Shown: positions 1-5,622 of the stretch, piece after piece | How positions within the stretch are numbered: position 1 is the stretch's first letter | Layout: every line of letters starts with the position of its first letter | Assembly (NCBI GenBank): GCA_937890655.1 | Contig: CALADT010000209.1 | Coordinates: 1-5,732 of the forward strand | Source of the DNA: an uncultured Mucispirillum sp. | GTDB lineage: Bacteria > Chrysiogenota > Deferribacteres > Deferribacterales > Mucispirillaceae | Direction of reading: 5' to 3' | DNA: 5,732 nt | The notes under the pieces: generated by a model | The model's database searches: none | Seen by the model: the letters and a program-made list of their open reading frames with translations, nothing else | Told to the model about the DNA's origin: nothing | Translations under genes and position numbers: made by a program

Positions 1-828
1 ATAGTATTGATAAAAAAACGGTTTATTTTTTATAGCATCAGTAGCTTCTCCATATAGCCCATAATTAATTACTTTAGTATTTTTATAATATTTTTGGATA
101 CAGCTTGCCATCGTTCTACTATCATCTGTTCCCATTCCATATACATCACATGAGCCAAACATATATATACGGCTATTATATTTTTCTGGTTGGTTTATAG
201 TAAACCGTTCTCCGTTTATAATATTAACATATTCACTACGAAAATCTATAAATCCAACTTCCCCCCCCCATATTTTTTGTATAATAGGCACTTCTTGAAA
301 TACATTTTTTATATATTGGCTACTATATTCTTTAATATCGTTATATAAGAACTTAAAAAATGGTGGGTTATTTTGATATTTTTTTATATCAAACCGTGTG
401 GTATTAACAAGCGATTCATATATATTTCTGCTTTTAATTTCTGTTTCAATTTTTGGTATACGTATTAAATATTTTTTACATTTTTCATTAAGTTTTGCAA
501 TTTTAGGAGCATATACATATATATAGTGTGTTAGTTCTATTAATTCTCTAATAGATAATAGCAATATATTTTCAGGCATTAACCGTTCTATGCTATAATA
601 TTCTTCAAAGTATGATATAATAACACAATCTCCATTATTGATATCATCAATATTTTCAGTATATATAATATTATTATTATTTTCTTTTAAACTATTGTAT
701 AAAGTAGTGCTAATATCTCTTTTACCGAATATAACAACTCTTTTACAGTTTAAATAGTTTAAAAGATTATAAAGTGTAACATTATATTAATTTAATTCTT
801 TCCATTTATCTAATAAAGTATTAACCAT
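1..828 (-). pseudogene. SGNH/GDSL-hydrolase-like protein, interrupted by an early stop and cut by the left window edge
   Basis: On the minus strand one frame reads from an ATG at 828-826 to the left edge, broken only by a TAA at 789-787 (codon 14). The ATG has a GGTG ribosome site four bases upstream, the same spacing as two other genes here. After the stop the frame stays open for about 260 codons. It first has a Rossmann-like segment (KRVVIFGK), and towards the edge the SGNH block-I-like segment FGSCDVYGMGTDDSRT followed by SCIQKYY and VINYGLYGEA. These match the nucleophile region of SGNH/GDSL esterase-like proteins from glycan-modification loci. At the nucleophile position a Cys (about residue 227) replaces the usual Ser. 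No ATG, GTG or TTG follows the stop until ATG 579-577, which would remove about 80 residues. A nine-G run lies in frame at 269-261. The substrate is unknown. I am fairly sure of the family, less sure that the gene is dead. Confidence 0.7.
261..269 (-). repeat. Poly-G tract of nine in coding frame (poly-C on plus strand)
   Basis: Nine consecutive C residues on the plus strand, read as nine G on the coding minus strand within codons for Trp-Gly-Gly-Glu. It is the longest G or C run in an otherwise AT-dominated window. With nine bases the frame continues into the SGNH motif, so this copy is in the open register at this site. Eight or ten bases would shift the frame. G tracts of this length are known slipped-strand phase-variation switches in Campylobacter and Helicobacter. 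Switching in this organism is inferred. Confidence 0.7.
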
Positions 829-851
829 ATTTCACCATATAAGTATTATGG

Positions 852-869
852 TTATATTATGTAATATAA
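852..869. promoter_or_regulatory. 18-bp AT palindrome in the divergent intergenic region
   Basis: TTATATTA-TG-TAATATAA forms perfect 8-base arms around a 2-base centre. It sits between the start of the SGNH-like gene (828) and the promoter of the divergent operon (928), a position suitable for a shared operator. Such AT palindromes can arise by chance at this base composition, so the functional call is weak. Confidence 0.2.
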
Positions 870-927
870 TAATATAAAAGAGAAATTTTAATAATAATAT
901 ATATTTATAAATATTAAATATAACATC

Positions 928-956
928 TTGACTACATATTATTATTTTAGTAAAAT
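928..956 (+). promoter_or_regulatory. Sigma-70-type promoter of the carrier-protein operon
   Basis: The -35 hexamer TTGACT (928-933) and the -10 hexamer TAAAAT (951-956) are separated by exactly 17 bases, each one mismatch from consensus. A transcript would start near 963, giving a 5' leader of about 25 bases that contains the AAGGTG ribosome site (978-983) of the first gene. A TTG at 928 opens a longer in-frame reading, but it lies in the -35 box and is not a plausible start. Confidence 0.75.
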
Positions 957-987
957 AATGATTATTATAAAATTACTAAGGTGTATT

Positions 988-1209
988 ATGACATTAGATG
1001 AGAAAATTGAAATATTTAGAGATACATTTAATATAGATAAGTCTATTGAATTAAGTGAGGATACTGTATTAAATGACCTTGATAACTGGGATTCTATGTC
1101 TAAGTTGGATTTATCTATTATATTTCATGATTATTGTAATAAAAAACTTACTTTTGAGATGATAGATTCTTTTAAAACATTAAGAGATGTTTTTAAAGCA
1201 ATGGATTAA
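988..1209 (+). CDS. Stand-alone acyl carrier protein (ACP 1)
   Basis: A 73-residue acidic protein of the acyl/peptidyl carrier family. The segment LDNWDSMSKLDL holds the Asp-Ser dipeptide, with Ser36 the expected attachment site for 4'-phosphopantetheine, which would carry an acyl or small hydroxy-acid group as a thioester. The start is ATG 988, with AAGGTG at 978-983 four bases before it. It also matches the usual carrier length, whereas an extension to 928 adds a non-family segment overlapping the promoter. It is the first gene of the operon, nine bases before the AAC(3)-like gene. Its sequence differs from ACP 2 downstream, so the two probably have different partners. Being paired with sugar-modification genes and not with fatty-acid genes points to a specialised carrier. 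The cargo is not known. Confidence 0.85.
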   Translation: MTLDEKIEIFRDTFNIDKSIELSEDTVLNDLDNWDSMSKLDLSIIFHDYCNKKLTFEMIDSFKTLRDVFKAMD

Positions 1210-1218
1210 TATTTGGTT

Positions 1219-1752
1219 ATGAAGTATTATTCATATATAGAGATTGCAGAAAATCTAGAAATAAATAAAGGTAGTGTGGTATTACTTTCTTCTGATGTTT
1301 CCCGTATGTCTTTTGAAGCTTTGGAAAATGGCAGTCGTTTCAATGCAGATGAATTTTTAAATATAATAATTAATAAAATAGGTGAAAGTGGCACATTATT
1401 GCTTCCCACATATAACTGGGGGTTTTGTCATGGGGAGCCATTTGATTATGGTAAAACCATTGGTAAAACGGGTTATTTAGGTAATGCAGCTTTAAAAAGG
1501 AGTGATTTTAAAAGGACTAAAAACCCTATTTACTCTTTTGTAGTATGGGGGCATGATAAAGATTATTTATGTAATATAGATAATATATTTTGTTTTGGTA
1601 AAAACACGGTATTTGATTATTTAGTTCAAAATAACGCATTAAGTGTTGCTATTGATGTGGAATTTAATAATTATTATACTATATGTCATCATGCAGAGCA
1701 GTTAATAGGTGTTAATTATAGGTATAATAGGGGAAGCAAACCAGCTTTATAG
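1219..1752 (+). pseudogene. AAC(3)-type N-acetyltransferase/acyltransferase, 5' part of a broken gene
   Basis: This 177-codon frame matches the N-terminal two-thirds of the AAC(3) (Antibiotic_NAT) family, usually about 260-280 residues. Visible motifs are GTLLLPTYNW (residues 58-67), the KTGYLGNAAL...NPIYSFVVWG stretch (83-111), FGKNTVFDYL (126-135) and the CHHAEQL...YRYN block (156-170) with the His-Glu pair expected at the active site. After YRYN the family similarity stops abruptly: seven unrelated residues follow, then TAG at 1750. The missing C-terminus appears in the next frame from about 1730. ATG 1219 is the likely start; TTG 1213 is possible, and neither has a strong ribosome site. 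In glycan loci this fold is thought to transfer acyl groups to amino sugars, so drug resistance is not implied. Activity is doubtful without the C-terminal strands. Confidence 0.75.
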
Positions 1753-1927
1753 TGAATTTTTATATGAAAATATTGCTTATGAAAAGCATTTTGGTAACCA
1801 TATTGTATCATATATAGATATGGCAAAAAGTATGCCTATAATGGATAAAGATATATTATACAATCAATCAAGAAAGCAGGTTATATATGGGAGAGAGGAT
1901 TTGTTAAAATATAATAATGATAATAGA
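1730..1927 (+). pseudogene. C-terminal remnant of the AAC(3)-like gene, in frame with the DUF4910 gene
   Basis: In the +1 frame relative to the upstream AAC(3) fragment this stretch encodes GEANQLYSEFLYENIAYEKH, then FGNHIVSYIDMAKSMPIMDK and DILYNQSRKQVIY. The pattern (acidic helix, FGNH, 'IDM', 'DI..N.SRK') resembles the C-terminal end of AAC(3)-like proteins from glycan loci. Compared with a full-length member, roughly 35-40 residues between YRYN and GEANQ seem to be missing, which suggests a deletion of about 100 bases near 1729 that also changed frame. No stop separates it from the DUF4910 domain, so translation from GTG 1709 would give a 499-residue chimera. The family assignment of this short piece is from memory of the fold's consensus. 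Confidence 0.5.
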
Positions 1928-3208
1928 ATGTATAGTATAGTTTCAGAGCTTTTTCCCATAACCCGCAGTCTTTCTGGTAACGGTAACAGGCAAACATTAA
2001 ACTATATAAAAACGAACCATTTAGGCGAATTAAATATAAAAGAATATTCCATAAAAGATAACCCATACACTTTTGACTGGAAAACTCCATTTGAGTGGAA
2101 TATATATGAAGCCTATATAGAAGATGAAAATGGTGAAAAAATAATAGATATAAAAAATAATAACCTACATATATTAGGTTATTCAGAAAGTATAGATAGT
2201 GTTATGGCTTTTAGTGAGTTAGATAACCATTTATATTCATTAGAAGACGATATAGACGCTATACCATATACTACATCATATTATAAAACGCGCTGGGGTT
2301 TTTGCTTAACCCATAGGAAGCGGGAAGAATTAAGAAAACACCCTGATAAATTATACCATGTAGTAATAAAAAGTGATTTTAATGAAAATGGTTCTATTAC
2401 CTATGGAGAGCTTATTATAAATGGGGAAAGTGATGAAGAAATATTAATCTCCACTTATATATGTCATCCTTCTATGGCAAACGATAATTTATCTGGCGTA
2501 GCTCTTGCCTGTGAGATAGCAAAATATATATATGCACTACCTACAAGGCGATATACATACCGTATAATATTTATACCAGAAACCATAGGTGCATTAATAT
2601 ATTTAAAAGAGAATATAACCCACATGCAGGAATATATAAAAGCAGGTTTTGTGCTATCCTGCATAGGAGATGAGGGGGATTATTCTTGTGTTCATAGCCC
2701 ATATAATAATGCATATACAGATAAAATAGTAACCCATGTATTAAAACACATAAAAGGCCCAGCAAAAGAATATAGTTTTTTAGAACGTGGTTCAGATGAA
2801 AGGCAGTTTGCAGCACCCCTTGTTAATTTACCAGTATGCACTCTTTCAAGAACAAAATTTGGCAAATTTAAAGAATACCATACATCTCATGATAACTTAA
2901 ATTATGTAACTCCATTAGGACTTGCAGGTGGTTTTAATTATTTAAAAATCTGTATAGATATTCTTGAAAATAATAAATACTATAAAATAAAAACAGTAGG
3001 GGAACCACAGCTTGGAAAATACGGCTTATACCCTACAATTAGCCAAAAAGGAAGTGCAGATTATACTAGGAATATGACAAATATAATAGCATACTTAAAT
3101 GGAGAGAACTCTCTTCTTGAAATAGCAGATATATTAAATATACCATTTAACAAGGTATTAGAAATTGTAATAAAATTAAATGAAAATAATTTACTAGATG
3201 AGATATAG
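1928..3208 (+). CDS. DUF4910/M28-like zinc aminopeptidase-fold protein with C-terminal winged helix
   Basis: From ATG 1928 the protein is 426 residues, the normal size for DUF4910-family proteins. It opens with the family hallmark MYSIVSELFPITRSLSGNGN. A DUF2172-type insert follows (about 40-165). The metal-site motifs are intact: ICHPSMANDNLSG (His180, Asp186), PETIGALIYL (Glu218), ERGSDERQFAAP (Asp290/Glu291) and KEYHTSHDNL (His318). A C-terminal HTH_47-like winged helix occupies about 365-426. The same frame is open upstream to GTG 1709, but those 73 residues look like an AAC(3) remnant. From memory, the C. jejuni homologue Cj1295 is needed for a di-O-methylglyceroyl-modified pseudaminic acid on flagellin, which supports a role in glycan acyl decoration; the reaction is undefined. 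The gene ends two bases before the next start. No ribosome site of note precedes 1928 (GAGAGG lies about 30 bases away). Confidence 0.85.
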   Translation: MYSIVSELFPITRSLSGNGNRQTLNYIKTNHLGELNIKEYSIKDNPYTFDWKTPFEWNIYEAYIEDENGEKIIDIKNNNLHILGYSESIDSVMAFSELDNHLYSLEDDIDAIPYTTSYYKTRWGFCLTHRKREELRKHPDKLYHVVIKSDFNENGSITYGELIINGESDEEILISTYICHPSMANDNLSGVALACEIAKYIYALPTRRYTYRIIFIPETIGALIYLKENITHMQEYIKAGFVLSCIGDEGDYSCVHSPYNNAYTDKIVTHVLKHIKGPAKEYSFLERGSDERQFAAPLVNLPVCTLSRTKFGKFKEYHTSHDNLNYVTPLGLAGGFNYLKICIDILENNKYYKIKTVGEPQLGKYGLYPTISQKGSADYTRNMTNIIAYLNGENSLLEIADILNIPFNKVLEIVIKLNENNLLDEI

Positions 3209-3210
3209 TT

Positions 3211-3957
3211 ATGGAAAATATAGTTTTAACAGAACAAGATATTAAATATTGGGAGCAGGTATTTAACGCAGAATTTATATTTGAAAAAGGCTGTTATAAT
3301 ACATGCAGTAGTTTTTGTTGCAGGTGGGATAGTCCTGATTTACCATTAAGGGTTATACCAAAAGGTGGCACACTTTTTTATTTACCTAAAGAGTATGAGT
3401 TTATAAAAAGATACGGTAAAGTAACAGACATATTGCCATATAAAATGAAAGCTAATATATTTAATAACCAGCTACAATTATACTATAAACACTGTAATGA
3501 TGATAGTAACTGTAATATTAAATTTTCCCGTTCTTTATACTGTAAGCTATATCCATTTTTACCGGTATTTAATATTGATGGCGAACTTCTTGATTTAAAA
3601 TATATATCAGTTTATGATGTAACATTTAATTTAATAGGACAAAAAACACCATGTTATGTTATTGATTTAAAAGATAAGTATATTAATATGTGGAGCCAAT
3701 CAGATTCTAATATACATTTATTAAAAGAGCCTTATGTATTATTTTACCTTATGGCAGGTAACTTATTGCATGATAATTATGTAAAAACCATAAGTGCAAA
3801 TAATGAATTAATGCAGCTTAAAGGCAAAGATTTTTGGAAAAAGTGGGAAAAATTATACCTTGCCGGTAAATTTGTGGATAAAATACAACTTAAAAAAGAT
3901 TTAGAAAACTTATATACTCAAATGCAACATAAATATAATTTAAATATTTGGGGTTAA
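3211..3957 (+). CDS. Cysteine-rich protein with a YkgJ-like metal-binding signature
   Basis: A 248-residue soluble protein with no signal peptide or membrane segment. Near the N-terminus is CYNTCSSFCC (Cys28, 32, 36, 37). Further cysteines are Cys95 and Cys101, then Cys111 in CKLYPFLPVF, and Cys148. A clustered C-x-n-C-x3-CC followed by C-x-x-YP-x-x-P resembles the YkgJ (CxxCxxxCC) family, thought to bind iron-sulfur clusters or zinc; the first spacing here is CxxxC, not CxxC. Uncharacterised proteins of this kind occur in flagellin-glycan loci (from memory). The start at ATG 3211 follows the DUF4910 stop by two bases, and the end is one base before ACP 2, so it is translated within the same operon. 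The function is not known; a redox or radical step on a carrier-bound group, or a metal-sensing role, are guesses. Confidence 0.7.
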   Translation: MENIVLTEQDIKYWEQVFNAEFIFEKGCYNTCSSFCCRWDSPDLPLRVIPKGGTLFYLPKEYEFIKRYGKVTDILPYKMKANIFNNQLQLYYKHCNDDSNCNIKFSRSLYCKLYPFLPVFNIDGELLDLKYISVYDVTFNLIGQKTPCYVIDLKDKYINMWSQSDSNIHLLKEPYVLFYLMAGNLLHDNYVKTISANNELMQLKGKDFWKKWEKLYLAGKFVDKIQLKKDLENLYTQMQHKYNLNIWG

Positions 3958-3958
3958 A

Positions 3959-4198
3959 ATGGATAATATACAAGATAAAATAACAAATATCTTTAAAACT
4001 TATCAAGTGGATATAAATAATGTAGACAGTAATAAGTCATTAATAGAAAGTGGAATAATAGACTCTATGGCTTTTGCTAATATTTTATTAGAGATAGAAG
4101 ATGTTTTTGGTATAGAGTTGGATTTTGAACATATAGATATGGTTTCTATAACATCTGTTACAGGCCTTATAGAATATATAAAAACAGTAGTAAAATAA
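3959..4198 (+). CDS. Stand-alone acyl carrier protein (ACP 2)
   Basis: A 79-residue acidic carrier protein. SLIESGIIDSMAFANILLEI contains the phosphopantetheine site (Asp35-Ser36), followed by a typical helix III region and the terminal ITSVTGLIEYIKTVV helix. It is closer to the canonical 'DSGIIDSL' form than ACP 1. The ATG starts one base after the TAA of the cysteine-rich gene, with GGGG at 3950-3953 just upstream acting as ribosome site. It is the last gene of the operon and is followed by a strong hairpin. Two unlike carriers in one five-gene operon suggest two loading or transfer steps, or two cargos. The attached group cannot be told from sequence. Confidence 0.88.
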   Translation: MDNIQDKITNIFKTYQVDINNVDSNKSLIESGIIDSMAFANILLEIEDVFGIELDFEHIDMVSITSVTGLIEYIKTVVK

Positions 4199-4206
4199 TA
4201 AATAGT

Positions 4207-4256
4207 TATATACTATTGTTTTTGTATAAACATATAGTATATACTTTACATTTTTT
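4207..4256. terminator. Long hairpin between convergent genes, probable terminator
   Basis: TATATACTAT (4207-4216) pairs perfectly with ATAGTATATA (4234-4243). Inside it, TGTTT (4217-4221) pairs with AAACA (4228-4232) with one bulged T, giving a stem of 15 pairs and a 6-base loop. A T-run (4251-4256) follows on the plus side after a short gap. It begins nine bases after the ACP 2 stop and reaches the stop of the minus-strand methyltransferase gene, so it probably ends the plus-strand operon and may also block read-through between the converging genes. The stem is AT-only in most positions, so efficiency is uncertain. Confidence 0.55.
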
Positions 4257-4904
4257 CATTTATAATATATTTTTTATCATTAGATAATGTGTAGTCTGTT
4301 CTATCATTTCTTCTTAATACTTCAACAGAGAACCTATTATTTAAAATATTAATAACCATATTTAAGCTAATATTATTAAGATATATTTCACTATTTTTAA
4401 AAGTCATATTTGTTTCATTATGGTTATCTTTAAATAGTTTAGTAGTATAGCTGCTTATTTCAGATTGTGGAGTTAAAAGAGTTATATTATTTTTCTTACC
4501 AACTCTATATATTTCATCTATTGCTTTTTTATATGTGTTTTCATCAACACATACTAAAGCACCATGGTCTATAATAATATGAAAGAAATCATCTTCAAAA
4601 GGCAAACTATCAGCTGAAGCAGTTAAAAAATTACCATTTAAGTTATTTTTTCAAATGATTTTTTAGCATAATTAATAGCCGTTTCGGAAATATCTATACC
4701 ATATACATTATACCCAAGGGATGCAGCATATTTTAAATTAACACCACTACCAGCCCCAATTTCTAGTATATTTATTTTACTTTTATCTTTAATGTTATTT
4801 TAATTTTTATAAAACCTAATAAGTTCAATAATTATTGAGAAAGGAAACTGCATCATTTCTTGTTTGCCTTTTTCTTGATAAAATTTTTCCCATAAGTCAT
4901 TCAT
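4246..4904 (-). pseudogene. Class I SAM-dependent methyltransferase with one nonsense codon and one frameshift
   Basis: Starting at ATG 4904-4902 (GGTG ribosome site four bases upstream) the minus strand reads MNDLWEKFYQEKGKQEMMQF, then meets TAA at 4802-4800. Beyond it the same frame gives LEIGAGSGVNLKYAASLGY (motif I, 4766-4710) and VYGIDIS with the acidic SAM-ribose residue (Asp codon at 4694). At an A run (4651-4646, six A) the frame shifts by one. The continuation NNLNGNFLTASADSLPFEDD and FFHIIIDHGALVCVDENTYK is the motif III/post-I region, running to TAA 4248-4246. Adding one A and removing the stop would give about 219 residues, normal for this family. A methyltransferase of this type sits in the C. 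jejuni flagellin locus (from memory). A SAM O- or N-methylation of a sugar or carrier-bound acid is likely. As read, no complete product can be made. Confidence 0.8.
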
Positions 4905-5009
4905 ACTACACCTAATATAATAATGTAGCAAATGAAATCTTATGTGTAATACTATTGCAATAAAAAACATAATTATTTTAAATAACCCCTAAAGTAATTT
5001 TTATCTATG
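4905..5009. other. Intergenic leader upstream of the methyltransferase gene
   Basis: No ORF of note on either strand. It must hold the minus-strand promoter of the methyltransferase gene, but no well-spaced -35/-10 pair stands out (TTGCAA around 4955-4960 on the minus strand lacks a good partner). Its distal end (about 4990-5011) looks like the right half of the palindromic units that follow. Confidence 0.4.
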
Positions 5010-5031
5010 CCGATAAATAAAACATACATAA

Positions 5032-5088
5032 GGTTACTACATATACTTTATAAAATAAAAAAAAGCTAAAGTATATAAGTAAGTAACC
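5032..5088. repeat. Palindromic unit A
   Basis: Outer arms GGTTACT (5032-5038) and AGTAACC (5082-5088) pair perfectly. Inner arms ATATACTTTA (5041-5050) and TAAAGTATAT (5067-5076) pair perfectly, separated from the outer stem by a small internal loop (2 and 5 bases). The apical loop is A-rich (5051-5066). Confidence 0.65.
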
Positions 5089-5106
5089 GATAAATGTAAA
5101 AACAAC

Positions 5107-5168
5107 GGGTGTTTATATATACTTTTAAAAAAAAATTAAAAAAAACTAAAGTATATTTAAAACATACC
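5107..5168. repeat. Palindromic unit B
   Basis: The inner arms ATATACTTT (5117-5125) and AAAGTATAT (5148-5156) repeat the core of unit A. The outer arms differ in sequence from unit A yet still pair: GGTGTTT (5108-5114) with AAAC (5160-5163) and ACC (5166-5168), leaving a two-base bulge. The loop (5126-5147) is almost all A. Confidence 0.6.
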
Positions 5169-5221
5169 GATAAGTAAAACGTAAAGTGAAAGTTAAATAT
5201 TTTAAGGTATCAAAATAGTTG

Positions 5222-5256
5222 AGCCCATAAAGAGAATATCTTTGTGGGCTTTTTTT
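5222..5256 (+). terminator. Intrinsic terminator 1
   Basis: AGCCCATAAAG (5222-5232) pairs with CTTTGTGGGCT (5240-5250), eleven pairs with one G-U, with a 7-base loop, followed directly by a T-tract to 5256. It is a strong plus-strand intrinsic terminator. The nearest plus-strand gene ends about 1 kb upstream and has its own hairpin, so this probably ends a non-coding transcript from the palindrome array, or limits read-through. Confidence 0.85.
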
Positions 5257-5310
5257 ATGCCTATACTTTCGTTTACTACTTTTAAATAATTATAAGGTAT
5301 TAAAATAATT

Positions 5311-5357
5311 AAGCCATCTTTTTGCAATTATCTTTTTGCATTTAGATGGCTTTTTTT
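5311..5357 (+). terminator. Intrinsic terminator 2
   Basis: AAGCCATCT (5311-5319) pairs perfectly with AGATGGCTT (5344-5352), and the T-tract runs on to 5357. The 24-base loop holds a small inner pairing, TGCAA (5323-5327) with TTGCA (5336-5340). ATCTTTTTGCA occurs twice (5316-5326 and 5330-5340). It follows terminator 1 by about 90 bp with a related lead sequence. Confidence 0.85.
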
Positions 5358-5408
5358 ATTTTAAAAGAAAATATATGTTAATTATATTTTCGTTTCCTTT
5401 TGGCATAA

Positions 5409-5438
5409 GTATATATGAAAATGAGCAGTCATATATAC
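5409..5438. repeat. Perfect 10-bp inverted repeat
   Basis: GTATATATGA (5409-5418) and TCATATATAC (5429-5438) are exact inverted copies around a 10-base loop. The arms resemble the ATATACTTT core of the upstream palindromes. No T-tract follows, so it is not a standard terminator; an operator or RNA stem are possible. Confidence 0.5.
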
Positions 5439-5585
5439 ACTTTACTAATACAGTTTTATATAAGCTGTTTAGTTATTAATGAGCATAATATAGCTTCTTA
5501 TGCTTAAGCCATACTATTTTGTTTATTTAGTAGGCGTATGGTTATTTTGCATATTTAGAAGAAAATATTATGAGAGGTGTTATTG

Positions 5586-5591
5586 TATAAT
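5586..5591 (+). promoter_or_regulatory. Possible -10 box TATAAT
   Basis: A consensus TATAAT lies 32 bases upstream of ATG 5623. No recognisable -35 hexamer is found at 16-18 bases. In a sequence this AT-rich the match alone is weak. Confidence 0.25.
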
Positions 5592-5622
5592 TTAGTAAGA
5601 AGTATGATGTTTTAAAGGTTTT

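Larger units (their letters stand above)
5010..5180. repeat. Array of palindromic units joined by a CCGATAA word, period 77-80 bp
   Basis: The word CCGATAA(A/G)T plus an A-rich tail ending in AAAC or AAAAC occurs at 5010, 5087 and 5167. Between the copies lie two large imperfect palindromes (5032-5088 and 5107-5168) with a shared core, ATATACTTT pairing with AAAGTATAT around an A-rich loop. The CC of each CCGATAA closes the palindrome before it. No coding potential is seen. It could be a short palindromic element of the REP/MITE type or a set of structured RNAs. Confidence 0.65.
5192..5402 (+). repeat. Tandem duplicated terminator-bearing unit
   Basis: Two copies of a three-part unit lie about 90 bp apart. 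Each has a lead containing TAAGGTAT(C/T)AAAATA(G/A)TT(G/A)AGCC (5203 and 5293), a stem-loop with a T-tract, and then a tail TATA(C/T)TTTCGTTT (about 5262 and 5384). The lead matches at about 20 of 24 positions, while the stem sequences differ but both still pair. No gene accompanies either copy. Confidence 0.6.

Noticed and set aside
928..987. N-terminal extension of ACP 1 from TTG 928
   Set aside because: The TTG is part of the -35 box, the extension does not look like a carrier protein, and ATG 988 has a clear ribosome site.
1219..1752. Aminoglycoside-resistance gene
   Set aside because: The fold matches AAC(3), but the glycan-locus context and the truncated C-terminus argue against drug resistance.
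1881..2816. Minus-strand open frames inside the DUF4910 gene
   Set aside because: They are antisense shadows of a well-supported gene and show no motif or ribosome site.
5010..5180. CRISPR array
   Set aside because: The repeats are too few, imperfect and palindromic with A-rich loops, the intervals between them are related to one another and not unique spacers, and no cas gene is present.
5500..5595. 31-codon hydrophobic ORF (MLKPYYFVYLVGVWLFCIF followed by a basic stretch), reminiscent of small membrane toxins
   Set aside because: No ribosome site precedes the ATG, it overlaps hairpins, and no antitoxin RNA can be shown.
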